The notes under the pieces are model-generated. The model saw only the letters and a list, made by a program, of their open reading frames with translations. It did not search any database and was not told where the DNA came from. Positions 28,001 through 37,086 of a DNA stretch of 64,000 nucleotides are shown here, in pieces. This stretch comes from an uncultured Pseudoteredinibacter sp. (GTDB lineage: Bacteria > Pseudomonadota > Gammaproteobacteria > Pseudomonadales > Cellvibrionaceae): contig NZ_CANMSS010000002.1 of assembly GCF_947500695.1 (NCBI RefSeq), positions 372,001 through 436,000 on the forward strand. The letters run 5' to 3'. Both the position numbers and the translations under genes were made by a program. Position 1 is the first letter of the stretch. Every line of letters begins with the position of its first letter.

Positions 28001-31000
28001 CGTTTTCTTCACTGAGCTTCACAGTGATCTGATCGGCTTGGTTACCATTTAAGTTTTCAGGGCCACTATAATTTAAGTTGTTAAGTGCCTGCTGTAAGTC
28101 AGATTGATTGCCACTTAATCGAATAAAGTCACTGCCGTTACTACCACCGCTAAGCAGCCCCACATCTAGACCAACGATGTTTAAACTGCCCTGCTGAACA
28201 CTAAGTTCTATATGAAAGCTATCGCTATCCACATCATTTATAACAATACCTGTAACCGCCTGACTGCCGTCTTCAGGCAGATTAATTGAACTAGGCGTGG
28301 ATAGCGTCGCTAAATCATTAATGGCGCTTATGTTGATAGCACTCGAGCCCAAATCAAAGCTCGTGCTGAAACCAGGCCCTTCACTGATACTTAAACTCAA
28401 ACTATCAGCCGCATCACCAAAACTGTGTTCTGTATTATGCTGATACAGCAATCCGCTACTATTTGATAACCACGTATTCAAATCGCTTATACTGCCACTT
28501 AGCTGCACTGTACCAGGGCTTATAAGATTAACCGTCAAACCAGTCGCGCCACTAACTTGGAGCTGACCATTATTAGTGCTCAGTGTTAGCTGATAGTTAC
28601 TGGCACTACCATCAGGGTCTGCCAACACTACACTGCTTAGACCCAGTGGGCTTAAGGTGTCTTCAACAACCATTAAGTTTGCGGGTAGGGTGCCACTGTT
28701 ACTTGGGTTGCTGGCTTGAGGGGATACATCAATATCTATTACGCGACTTGCCTCTAATGCTGCACCACCGGTATTACCGCCGTCATTAATAACGATACTT
28801 AATGAGTCGGCGCCTGCACCCACTACATTACTCGCAGCCGTGTAACTCAAACTATTTAGCGCTTGGTTAATATCCGCAATACTACCGCCTAGTTCAGTGC
28901 CATTTACTGTCTCTCCATTGGCATTTGTAAACACCACCGATACAACTGTTAATCCTGTTGTTTGAGCCAGGAATAAACTACCCGTTTCGACAGCAACCCT
29001 AATCGAAACAGTTTCAGAGCCTGCATCTACATCTGCAATGCTAATGCCAACCAATGGTTGATTTTGATCGGCTGTTGCAGAAATTTGAGAAGGAACTGTT
29101 ATTGAAGGGGCGTCATTTTGAGCCGCTATGTTGATATCGATATTCGCTATCTGCTGAGCAGCCAAATTGTCCGAGCTTACTTGCTCTAGACTTATCGACA
29201 AACTATCTGCGGCTAAACCATTGGTGTTTTCTACACCGTGCAAGTAGGTAATCGCCGTTGTTTCGTTCAATAGTTGATTGAGCTCAGCCAAGCTGCCTGA
29301 GACTGTTACTGAGTTGGACCCGCTATTTTGAATGTTAACAGGCAGTGCACTATTTACATTTAAGTTTCCTCCTGCAGAAGTACTTAAGGTCAAGGTATAC
29401 TGCGAAGTAGCGACGTCCCAATCTGGATCTGCAAACTCAAGCGAACTTAAATCCAGGGTGCTTAATTGGTCTTCAGTTACAACAAGTGTACTGGGTACAG
29501 CTCCGGTATTTGTAGCTGGGTCTGGAGTGGGTATTATATTTAGCGTCGCAACCTTAGAAGCTGTCCCAGCGGGGCCGCCGGTATTTCCCTGGTCATCGAC
29601 TTTAACTTTTATAGAATCAGCGCCATTACCATAAAAGTCCTGATCGGGCGTATATTGCAGGCTACCAATAACATTATTAATAGCATCGACAGAGCCCACT
29701 ACAATGAGCCTATATATCGTACTGCCATCTTGCAGAGTCACTAGGCTTCCGTTACTACTAACACCTGTAACTTGAGAAAGCGACAAACTGCCATAATGTG
29801 CTTCAATGGTGACACTCACATCCGCGTTACCGGCATCTGAATCGGCGATTTGTATATCTGTAATATTTAAAGTGGAGTCTTCATCCAGCGTGTAATTATC
29901 CGAAAGAGAAATCGTCGGCGCATTGTTTACCGCTTGTATACTTACATCGATGGCTTGTAAAACTACTGTTATGCCCGAATTTCCAGCCGATATATCTTGA
30001 TCGGTAATTTGTATAGAGATTCGGTCAACATTGCTACCACTCAGATTTAGATCTGGGTGGCTATACTGAATGCTATCTACCAAGGACAAGAAGGAATTTA
30101 AGGTATCTTTATCTGCTATTATCGAGTAGACATTGGTCGCTGTATTATGATTTATCGATACATTAGCAGTATTATTAAAGCTCAGCTGACCACCACTTAT
30201 TGGCCTCAAAGTCAGCGTTAAATCTCCGCCTTCAAGATCATCGACAGTAAACCCTGTGAAATCAATATTAGTACTTTGTCCCTCTGTAACCAATAGGGTG
30301 TCTGAGTAATTGCCACTACCCGTGGGCGCGTCATTTTGAGCATTAATATCAACTACAATCTGACCGGTAGTGGTCAGAGCTGGCCCACCACTACTGCCCA
30401 AATCGTTTACACTGATAGCGATACTATCAACCGAGGCTCCAAAAACATTATTAGCAGGGCTGTAGTTAAGTGTCTGCAAGCTTGTATTTACATCCGGCAA
30501 GCTGCCCATCACTGTAATCGTTGTAGAGTCATTACTTCCAGCGACTACGGTGAGGCCATTAAGATCCAGATTTAGTGATCCACCTGTTGTAGTTAGCTCC
30601 ACCTCGATATTGCCATTGCTAGCATCGTCCGTGATGGATAAGCCAGTAACCGAATTTGAAGCGCTATCTTCATCTACCGAGATAGTTGTTGGTGCTATAA
30701 CAACTGGGGCGGTATTCTCAAGAACGTCTACATTAAAGCTGTCTACGTCTGAGACTGTGACAGTACCAACAATAAAACTCACATTGATCTGATCATTGCC
30801 GGCAGTATCACTGTTATACGTTACGTTTCCCACCGTATTTAGGTAGGCATTAACATCGTTAATATTACCGTTGACAATAAACCCATTGGCGAAGGTCTGG
30901 ACGCTTACTCCGGTTCCAGCGAGGCCACTAAATTCTCCGTTTGTTGAACTTAAAACAACTCTAACAAGTTCACCTGCGTAGTCGGCATCACTAACCTCTA

Positions 31001-33455
31001 AACCACTTAGGTCCAAAGCTAAGTCCTGATTAAGAAAGGCGGTAACATCATCTAATGGGGTGCCCGAGTTAACAGGACGGTCATCAACAGCCGTGATATT
31101 TACTGTACTTTGCTCGACCACCGTGGCCGCACCTCCGCTACCCTGCGCACCACTATTGCCATCGCTAAAGGTCCACGAGAGTTGAATATTCGCAGGTGGA
31201 GCATCAGAATTGTTCGCATAGGTGATTTGGCTGAATATGGCATCGACATCTTGCGATGTAGGAGTTTCGCCATTGGCATCGGTAAAGCTAATAGAGATTC
31301 TACCCGCTATAGAGTTATCAACTGTCGCTATTACTTGGCCACTCTTAATCAGGCTGGCCCCAGCAATCGCCAGTAGATCTTCTGCGTTAGCGCCTCCAAC
31401 ACGCTCTACTGTTAGACTAGCACCAGCATAATTACCTTGGCCGGAGTTAAGGGAGTCAAGCTCCGTATCGACAATATCGATACTTGAATCTAATACTATC
31501 GGTACCGCACCTTCTACATAGGTCGGCTTATCATTGATGGTACTACTCGGTGCAAAGCTTTGATCTAAGACACCATTTGCATCAAGTTTAAATACCAATG
31601 TTTTGGATTCAGAGTTTTCCGAGAAGTGTCCTATCGCAATAATGCTACCGTCTGGCAAAACTTCGACAGCTTCAGCGACAGAGTAACCTCCAATCGGAGA
31701 TTTATAGACGCCGCCGTTCGCAAAGCTAGTGTCTAAGGCACCCGCCGAATTGTATTTAACAACTGAGAAATCATTACCAATCCAACCGGCGGTAATGTAG
31801 CTACCATCGGGAAGTATCTCTACATCTTTAGCATAATCGCTACTTAAGAGCACAGGTTCATTGGCTACACCATTATTTCCAAATGAGGAATCAAAACTGC
31901 CATCCAGGTTCGTTCGTACCAATGTCGAGTTGTAGTGACCATTGAGCGTCGAAGCACCAGCAACGACTATTTTTCCATCGTTTTGCTGAGTAACAGCATA
32001 GAAAGCATCAATACTATTGGAACCCAAATCCTGCCGTACAATATGAAAGTTAGGACCCGCACTACCGTCTTGTGACAGATTTATCATCAGAAAGTCATAG
32101 CTAGTATCGATAGAGTGTCCGACTATCACCAGGCTACCATCGTCCAGTTGAGTAACCGCCTTCGCTAAATCAGTATTGCCACTAACATCGATAGTAAGCT
32201 TACCGTTCGTGCCAAAACCAGTATCAAGCTGACCATTGCTGTTCAACTTGAGTACACCGACATCCCTCCCTACTTCACCGACTACTACTATCGAGCCATC
32301 CGATTGAATTATGACATCTCTAGGATAGTCGCCTTCGTCAGCAAAATTTACCTGAATATACCCAGAGTTACCAAAGCCATTATCTAAACTCCCATCAGTA
32401 TTCAATCGAGCTACGACAAAGTCATCAGAAACGTCACTTCCACTACTATCAAGTCCATCTTTACTACCGACAAGAACTAACTTTCCGTCTGCTTGTTGAG
32501 CAAGCGCGAATCCCTGCTCCCGTCCTGAGCCAAGATCCAATCGTACGGCACCATCGGTTCCAAATGTCTCATCCAACGTGCCATCACTGTTATAACGAGA
32601 TAATAGGTAATCCCAGTTTCCATCATTGGCATGGCCCATTACCACGATTTTGCCATCAGCCTGGACCAGACCATCATTAATAATGTCTATACCCCCGCTA
32701 GTATTTACCAGCAATTGACCATCTGGGACATCAAAAGTAGGGCTCGTATTAGGCGCCAGAACAGAGGCGTAAACCTGAGCGAAATTTTCATCAAAAAGAT
32801 TCTTGTAAGCAGGCTGGTCTTTCCCATATTCTAGAACCCAATCGCCGCCAAGTTCTGAAAACCCGGTAGTATCCTCGCTAGCAAATACTGGACGCCCTAT
32901 AATTCCTGCCAAGCTATCGACGAAATAGCTATTTTCTGATGCAATATCGCAGCCGTATAAGTGAATGGCCGCGTTTTCAGATAGGGACGCTTGCCAGTTT
33001 GATATTTCTTCTGCACTTGAAGTAATGAATTCTTGACTGATGGTGTCTGAGCCCAGCTGAAAACTACCAGGCTCTCCGTGGCCGATAAGATGGATAGCAT
33101 CAATATTGTTCATTGACGCTATATACTGACCCACAAAGCTTGAGCCTTGTTGTGCAACATCGATCACTAGATATTCAAGATTTCTCGGGCTGCTTTCTAG
33201 TTGATCAATAATAATTTCTATGTCTGCTACATCGCTGTTGATAAGCACCAGTTCTTTTTTACTATCATCAGCAGTTATCAAGTCTAGCATTTCCTCGGTA
33301 ACAAGCTGATGATCCCTATCCTCACTCGGCGACATTAGCAAGTCAGAAAAAGCCGTATCAGCAGAGTACAGGAGCCTTTTTCCTAACGGCTCAATAATTG
33401 CCTTCTTGTGTGTGCAGCTTTTCGTTATTTTCATATCGATGCCTACAATGGACAT
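25002..33455 (-). CDS. Giant surface protein: LEPR-like N-terminus, DUF4347, delta-60 repeats, cadherin-like repeats, C-terminal membrane anchor
   Basis: 2817 residues. The N-terminus has no ordinary signal peptide; instead IIEPLGKRLLYSAD resembles the LEPR-x-LL..SAD sorting motif of large exported proteins. A DUF4347 domain follows (about 68-230; GHGEPGSFQLG, HLYGCD). Next come seven delta-60 repeats (about 245-640; (P/A)DGK(I/L)VV.G ... LDxxFGxxG) and about 15 cadherin/Ig-like domains of about 100-120 residues (NDAP.I and VVED.LSPLDLS types). Near the C-terminus is an acidic region, then a hydrophobic segment (about 2751-2781) and a charged DEESK-repeat tail. No RTX nonapeptides are seen. 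M1 overlaps the upstream gene by 13 bp; the ATG at 33434 has a better-placed AGG. A very long adhesin or surface fibre is likely. Confidence 0.9.
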   Translation of the reverse strand: MSIVGIDMKITKSCTHKKAIIEPLGKRLLYSADTAFSDLLMSPSEDRDHQLVTEEMLDLITADDSKKELVLINSDVADIEIIIDQLESSPRNLEYLVIDVAQQGSSFVGQYIASMNNIDAIHLIGHGEPGSFQLGSDTISQEFITSSAEEISNWQASLSENAAIHLYGCDIASENSYFVDSLAGIIGRPVFASEDTTGFSELGGDWVLEYGKDQPAYKNLFDENFAQVYASVLAPNTSPTFDVPDGQLLVNTSGGIDIINDGLVQADGKIVVMGHANDGNWDYLLSRYNSDGTLDETFGTDGAVRLDLGSGREQGFALAQQADGKLVLVGSKDGLDSSGSDVSDDFVVARLNTDGSLDNGFGNSGYIQVNFADEGDYPRDVIIQSDGSIVVVGEVGRDVGVLKLNSNGQLDTGFGTNGKLTIDVSGNTDLAKAVTQLDDGSLVIVGHSIDTSYDFLMINLSQDGSAGPNFHIVRQDLGSNSIDAFYAVTQQNDGKIVVAGASTLNGHYNSTLVRTNLDGSFDSSFGNNGVANEPVLLSSDYAKDVEILPDGSYITAGWIGNDFSVVKYNSAGALDTSFANGGVYKSPIGGYSVAEAVEVLPDGSIIAIGHFSENSESKTLVFKLDANGVLDQSFAPSSTINDKPTYVEGAVPIVLDSSIDIVDTELDSLNSGQGNYAGASLTVERVGGANAEDLLAIAGASLIKSGQVIATVDNSIAGRISISFTDANGETPTSQDVDAIFSQITYANNSDAPPANIQLSWTFSDGNSGAQGSGGAATVVEQSTVNITAVDDRPVNSGTPLDDVTAFLNQDLALDLSGLEVSDADYAGELVRVVLSSTNGEFSGLAGTGVSVQTFANGFIVNGNINDVNAYLNTVGNVTYNSDTAGNDQINVSFIVGTVTVSDVDSFNVDVLENTAPVVIAPTTISVDEDSASNSVTGLSITDDASNGNIEVELTTTGGSLNLDLNGLTVVAGSNDSTTITVMGSLPDVNTSLQTLNYSPANNVFGASVDSIAISVNDLGSSGGPALTTTGQIVVDINAQNDAPTGSGNYSDTLLVTEGQSTNIDFTGFTVDDLEGGDLTLTLRPISGGQLSFNNTANVSINHNTATNVYSIIADKDTLNSFLSLVDSIQYSHPDLNLSGSNVDRISIQITDQDISAGNSGITVVLQAIDVSIQAVNNAPTISLSDNYTLDEDSTLNITDIQIADSDAGNADVSVTIEAHYGSLSLSQVTGVSSNGSLVTLQDGSTIYRLIVVGSVDAINNVIGSLQYTPDQDFYGNGADSIKVKVDDQGNTGGPAGTASKVATLNIIPTPDPATNTGAVPSTLVVTEDQLSTLDLSSLEFADPDWDVATSQYTLTLSTSAGGNLNVNSALPVNIQNSGSNSVTVSGSLAELNQLLNETTAITYLHGVENTNGLAADSLSISLEQVSSDNLAAQQIANIDINIAAQNDAPSITVPSQISATADQNQPLVGISIADVDAGSETVSIRVAVETGSLFLAQTTGLTVVSVVFTNANGETVNGTELGGSIADINQALNSLSYTAASNVVGAGADSLSIVINDGGNTGGAALEASRVIDIDVSPQASNPSNSGTLPANLMVVEDTLSPLGLSSVVLADPDGSASNYQLTLSTNNGQLQVSGATGLTVNLISPGTVQLSGSISDLNTWLSNSSGLLYQHNTEHSFGDAADSLSLSISEGPGFSTSFDLGSSAINISAINDLATLSTPSSINLPEDGSQAVTGIVINDVDSDSFHIELSVQQGSLNIVGLDVGLLSGGSNGSDFIRLSGNQSDLQQALNNLNYSGPENLNGNQADQITVKLSEENGGTIDNVLSQNIDVNISTDNDAPVITAPTSVSVTSGDSIVLNGISISDADAGSAQVNVSVGIAQGTLQLGQSTGVTANPVSFTDGSGNTVTGIELTGSIDDINNALASLSLATPSGLSTAVTETLTIIANDLGNSGGVAQEAAATVSVTINAAAIGADPNNVGSLPNRFTVVEDVLSPLDLSAVEIQDADNSASTYQLTIQTSNGDLNVSDATNLTVVFTNVGTVQLSGALVDINNWLNNSSGLSYMHSIENSYGSAADSISLFIAEGPNFTTEISLGSVVVDITAVNDVATITADTSISLFESSSRDIALSLADVDGENFNVQISSQQGEIYIKNLNSTLITGGENNSKQISLSGNLADIQAALSNLSYISPSISANTLQDQVTISVTEINSGFSVNTINESINVLILSSNDAPQISGPSTIEINTESQHITGITVSDTDAGLSNLELSISISSGSLNISPQGQASIQPASTEKAIVLQGTITDLNATLQSLIYENSFEHLEGDSLEISINDLGSTGGQAKSDSLIINLDLNPTNVAPLSENSLIVIDEDQRYTLSLNQFTYIDKYNDSLSVIEIDSEAISGQLFLNGEKILAKQTIDPQEIIDGNLIYQPAKDQNGIALDNVKFRVADSSNEWSETYTIQIDVEAVNDQPSNTGASLADREEQALSWFDVSLEKITAYDIDAYDTELQLRIALVGSGELEAETGLNLTLIEESPQTIVLSGTLEAINTFLDDQTSLKARSTDNIEQNIQIVVEINDMGNTGKGQSDWVSLAETNISIEPFLAPVVELTPNFNEDLSQEIPVEHKNAIPPLDQIEKPDSENAQEEKVDPQEHVSTDLDPELKLVATGFDIDGVEAVIATPSSFDDQEFDRDNQQEQYDQLTSRLALSKAMAQDVADYNKAAYQFKSDGDLDRNSTNTENTQEVPSAAKIGQVFGAGAGLGLLWWLSRAGSLLAAMISIRPLWNEIDPLPILSKNKSASKERAEVLKDEESKDEESKDD
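26765..29930 (-). repeat. Higher-order domain repeats in the giant protein
   Basis: Three domain types recur in order: A (NDAP.ITVPS, SI.D.DAGS), B (DP.N.G.LP, VVED.LSPLDLS, ADSLSLSI.EGP) and C (ND.ATL..P.SI.L). A domains begin near 29112, 27945 and 26770, giving a unit of about 1.17 kb (about 390 residues); an A-B pair starting near 29920 lacks C. This points to growth by duplication of a three-domain block. Confidence 0.7.
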
Positions 33456-34924
33456 TTACTAACTGGAACATCTGAATTCTTTACGATTGTGGACAACCAA
33501 CTTTTCTGAATTTTGTTTAGGGCAGTAGCTTCCAAAAAATCCCTTGTTTTATATCGCTCTACAATCTCAGAACTTACTTCCCCTGCCGTTAATTCCTCTA
33601 ACCTAGACTTTGCCGCAGATGCCTGGCTGTACAAACCAAAAGAGATTCTTCCCGAGTGATCACCTTTACCGATCAAAAACATATCGCTCAACCCCCTAGA
33701 CTTAAGCTCTCTTACATCTGGGAGGCGATATCTGTTACCTGTGCTTAGAACCATAAATTGAATATCTGAAGCTTGGGCTTTCAACTTAGCCTCAAGGCCA
33801 TAATCTTCTAAAGCTTGTTTTGCTTCTTTCAGCTCATCAGTAGTTTTAAATGGACCAAATCGATGACAAATTTCGGCGGAGTCAATTTGCTCTGGTCTCG
33901 AATCTGTTTTGACAAGCTGTATTTCAGCCACTGTGTTAGTGGTTTCGCCTGTTATAAGCTTTGACGACTTTTCAGCAGCCAGATTATCAATTGATTTTTC
34001 ACCCTTTTCAGCTGTCAAAGAATTTAATACGGCACGGTTTTGTGCAACAGACACTTTTTCTTTTGGCCCCTGTCTATTTGTTTCTGCTATATGCGTCTCT
34101 GGTTTGATAACTGTAGAAAACCTTACTCTACATCTAACACCAGCTGGAATAGTAAGTTCATCATTTTGTAAGCTCAGTCGAACGCTGAATGTCGAACTGG
34201 GCGCATCCGCGACACGATCTAGTAAACTAATCTTTGCTTCATAGTTAGGTTGATAGTCATCCACACTTAAGCCTACTGAAGCGAGCTGACCAATAGCCAG
34301 ACTCCCCATGAGCTCTACCGGCAATATTGCCTGCACGTGCAATGGATTGAGCTGAGCTACCCTTAAAATAGGGTTTTCATCGACAAACTCACCAACTGAC
34401 TTATATCGTTCCATAACAACGCCATCGATAGGGCTCAATACCGTTTTTCTATCAACAATAGCTTTCGCTTGATCGTACTCGAGTTGTGCAAGATGGTAGT
34501 TTTCTTTTTCTTGTTTTAGACGAAGCTCCGCTATTTTAGAGTCAGTTCTGATTTGATCTAAATCTTGCTCAGATATTGCCGAAGTACTCGCAAGTACACT
34601 GTTACGTTGATCTGTTCGATTACCAAACTCTGACATCAATCGATGTAGGCTCATGGAAGTTTTTGAGTTCGCTTGAAACCTCTTAAGCTGCATAGCTTTT
34701 TGTTCAACACTGGATTCTAGCTTTGCAATAACCTGTCCTCGACTAACAGTCTGGCCTCTATCTACCGTTACTTTATCTAGCACTCCGGGGACTGAGCTTC
34801 CTATATCACTTATAAGACTTGGCTCTAACATACAATCAAACTCTTCGTCCAGCAGCTTAAACTGCGCCACAGCTTCCACGCACGGGATCGACATAATGAT
34901 TGCTATAAATTTCTTCATCTTCAT
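33443..34924 (-). CDS. Periplasmic HlyD-type adaptor fused to SPOR-like repeats
   Basis: 493 residues. A signal peptide (about 1-21, MKMKKFIAIIMSIPCVEAVA) leads to a membrane-fusion adaptor: lipoyl-like half motif VPGVLDKVTVDRGQTVSRGQVIAKLES, a coiled-coil hairpin (about 75-150), the second lipoyl half (VLSPIDGVVMERYKSVGEFVD) and a beta-barrel. From about residue 345 there is a different module: CHRFGPFKTTDELKEAKQAL and ISFGLYSQASAAKSRLEEL look like SPOR-type peptidoglycan-binding repeats. The protein lacks a transmembrane anchor apart from the signal peptide. It overlaps the M50 gene by 4 bp and the giant-protein gene by 13 bp, so it is translationally coupled to both. Likely role: periplasmic or wall-associated conduit for the giant protein. 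Confidence 0.85.
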   Translation of the reverse strand: MKMKKFIAIIMSIPCVEAVAQFKLLDEEFDCMLEPSLISDIGSSVPGVLDKVTVDRGQTVSRGQVIAKLESSVEQKAMQLKRFQANSKTSMSLHRLMSEFGNRTDQRNSVLASTSAISEQDLDQIRTDSKIAELRLKQEKENYHLAQLEYDQAKAIVDRKTVLSPIDGVVMERYKSVGEFVDENPILRVAQLNPLHVQAILPVELMGSLAIGQLASVGLSVDDYQPNYEAKISLLDRVADAPSSTFSVRLSLQNDELTIPAGVRCRVRFSTVIKPETHIAETNRQGPKEKVSVAQNRAVLNSLTAEKGEKSIDNLAAEKSSKLITGETTNTVAEIQLVKTDSRPEQIDSAEICHRFGPFKTTDELKEAKQALEDYGLEAKLKAQASDIQFMVLSTGNRYRLPDVRELKSRGLSDMFLIGKGDHSGRISFGLYSQASAAKSRLEELTAGEVSSEIVERYKTRDFLEATALNKIQKSWLSTIVKNSDVPVSKCPL

Positions 34925-37086
34925 ATTATTAGTAATTTCTCTGAAAATACTTGTTTAAACTTCCTAGTAAACAACTCGTATAGAGAGCTTGCTTCAAAGT
35001 TCAACTTTATATATGCACGATCTCCAATTTGCTTTTGCGGAACCGACGGTAGCGCCACCTCCAAAACAATGATCTCTCTATTGCTTGTGTAGCTATCCTT
35101 AGTCTCATCAAATTTGGATATTACTTGCCCCCCGTTTTGATAAGATAATGCGCCATGGGGTAGGTTTAAAGTTGCCTTCGGGAGTATTTTTTTCAGTTCG
35201 CCTCGATGTTCTTCAAAGGGTCGGCTCGCTAATCTAACTGTTATTGACTCAAGCCTGGTCTTAATTAACTCTAAATAATCTTGATTAATTACTGCCCTTA
35301 TCAAAATATCCCTATCTTCGAGTACATAAGCGATTAACTCACCTTTTTCCAGCCAACGTCCTTGCAAAAGATAGTCATCGGCGAATACTATCGTCCCATT
35401 ATTGTGGCTTTTTACGTCCAGCTTTTTCAGCAAACTTTTCAAGGCTTCTAGCTTCTCTTTTTGAGCTTTAATTTCTTCAGAAAAATCTAGGTCCTGTTTT
35501 CTTTCTTTAAATGATGCAAAATAGTTTGTTTCCAGAATTTTCAACTTTGACCTTTCCAGGGTAATTTTACGTTTTAGATCTTCTGACTCTAGCTGGAACA
35601 ACAAATCACCAGTGGACACTTCTGATCCATCGCTCACATAGACTGAGTTCAGGCGCGAATACTGCGGTGCAATTATTTTTGAACTGTGATCAACCCAACT
35701 TACCCCCTGAATGGTTTTGCTGTTGTTTATCGGTAGGTAAAAAACGATAAGTAAAGCGCTTATCACAAGAAATCCGATTCTAAACAGGGCTATATTTGAC
35801 CCTGTTCCCCCCAAAGCTTCATTAACAAGAAAGTTAAAGAAGTCAATTAGAGGTTTAACGAGCTGTTGATAGACTAGAAAACTAGCTAATATTACGCCAA
35901 TCAAGAAAAACGCATCGATAAGATATAGGGCAATTACATATGACAATAAAAGTCTAAATATTATCGAACTATGGCCATATATCAGCAATATCTTTGTTAT
36001 ATCTTCAGGTTCGTTGGATACTACTGGCTTTGCAAACAACAACCTTTTGTAAAAGGATTTGCAGTATTTTCTAGACCTATCAAAGAGATCAGGTATTTCG
36101 ATAGAATCTTCAAGTACAAAATAGCCATCGAATTTAAGAAGTGGGTTTGCATTGAATAAAATGCTGGAAGAGAAACCCACCAAAGCCACACCAAGGCAAG
36201 CATGCTGGATAAGTTCATTCGAGCTAAGTAAATAGATACTCAAAGCCATACAAGAAAGTAAGAGTTCAGTGTAAATACCAGCTAAACTGATGATTATTCG
36301 CTGCCATTTACTACTTAAACTCCATGCAGAACTTGCATCGACGTAGGGAATCGGCATAAACACCATCACGGTCAATCCGCATTCTACGGAGGGCTTGCCA
36401 TACCATTTCAAGCACACGCCGTGTGCCAATTCGTGAATAAATTTTAGAAAAATATAACTCAATATAAGCAGTAAAGCATTGTTTCCCAAATAGTTTTCTG
36501 CGTCGTAAATATCACTTTTTATATCGGTGTAGTTGGCTGCTGAAAGCAGACAAACAAGCACCATAAAAACAAAACCTCCCCATAGGAGTGGCTTTGACAT
36601 TAAAAATGGCATTTTTTCTGTGAACCACTCAAATAAGCGATTCGGGTTAAACAGAGGTACTTTTATAGCCAGAGGGTTAAATATACTTGCGACCTTGTCG
36701 CTTTGACTCTCACGTTTCTTTTGCTGAAGAAAGTCAGAAGTATTGAGGTTTACCCCTGGAGCTAAAATTTTAAGCTCCAGTAATTGAGATATAGTTTCAA
36801 TCATATCCGATTGACTGTAGCTTTCTTCTTGTTTGTAGCTACTCAGATAACTATAAATATCTTTTACACTTCTCGCACCATCAAACTGGCTAAGAATACT
36901 AAAAGTTTTTTTGTTTACTCGTATAGATTGCTTTCTCGCGGAATCAGATAGGACGTACCAAGGCTCGCCACGAAATTCATGAAAACTGACCTCTATGTGG
37001 GCATAGAGTTTTGGTTTATAACTCGCAATTCTGTTCCATTGTGAGATTTCACTTGCCAGATCTTCGAAAAACGGGGTGGTTTCCAT
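34921..37086 (-). CDS. Membrane M50-type zinc metalloprotease homologue with PqqD-like and HlyD-like domains
   Basis: 721 residues. Residues about 45-112 resemble a PqqD-type peptide-chaperone fold (RVNKKTFSILSQFDGARSVKDIYSYL). Several membrane helices follow, with the M50 zinc motif HELAH at 218-222 and the second motif NANPLLKFDGY placing Asp320 as third ligand, so the metal site looks intact. After more helices comes a HlyD/lipoyl and coiled-coil region (about 470-720). This arrangement couples a site-2-protease-like core to an adaptor arm. It abuts the GAF-HlyD gene (no gap) and overlaps the next adaptor by 4 bp. It may process or gate the giant protein; no peptidase activity or substrate is shown. 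Confidence 0.85.
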   Translation of the reverse strand: METTPFFEDLASEISQWNRIASYKPKLYAHIEVSFHEFRGEPWYVLSDSARKQSIRVNKKTFSILSQFDGARSVKDIYSYLSSYKQEESYSQSDMIETISQLLELKILAPGVNLNTSDFLQQKKRESQSDKVASIFNPLAIKVPLFNPNRLFEWFTEKMPFLMSKPLLWGGFVFMVLVCLLSAANYTDIKSDIYDAENYLGNNALLLILSYIFLKFIHELAHGVCLKWYGKPSVECGLTVMVFMPIPYVDASSAWSLSSKWQRIIISLAGIYTELLLSCMALSIYLLSSNELIQHACLGVALVGFSSSILFNANPLLKFDGYFVLEDSIEIPDLFDRSRKYCKSFYKRLLFAKPVVSNEPEDITKILLIYGHSSIIFRLLLSYVIALYLIDAFFLIGVILASFLVYQQLVKPLIDFFNFLVNEALGGTGSNIALFRIGFLVISALLIVFYLPINNSKTIQGVSWVDHSSKIIAPQYSRLNSVYVSDGSEVSTGDLLFQLESEDLKRKITLERSKLKILETNYFASFKERKQDLDFSEEIKAQKEKLEALKSLLKKLDVKSHNNGTIVFADDYLLQGRWLEKGELIAYVLEDRDILIRAVINQDYLELIKTRLESITVRLASRPFEEHRGELKKILPKATLNLPHGALSYQNGGQVISKFDETKDSYTSNREIIVLEVALPSVPQKQIGDRAYIKLNFEASSLYELFTRKFKQVFSEKLLII

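Noticed and set aside
25002..33455. Giant protein as a classical RTX type I secretion substrate
   Set aside because: No GGxGxD nonapeptide arrays are visible, the C-terminus is a hydrophobic anchor plus charged tail, and no ABC exporter is encoded nearby.
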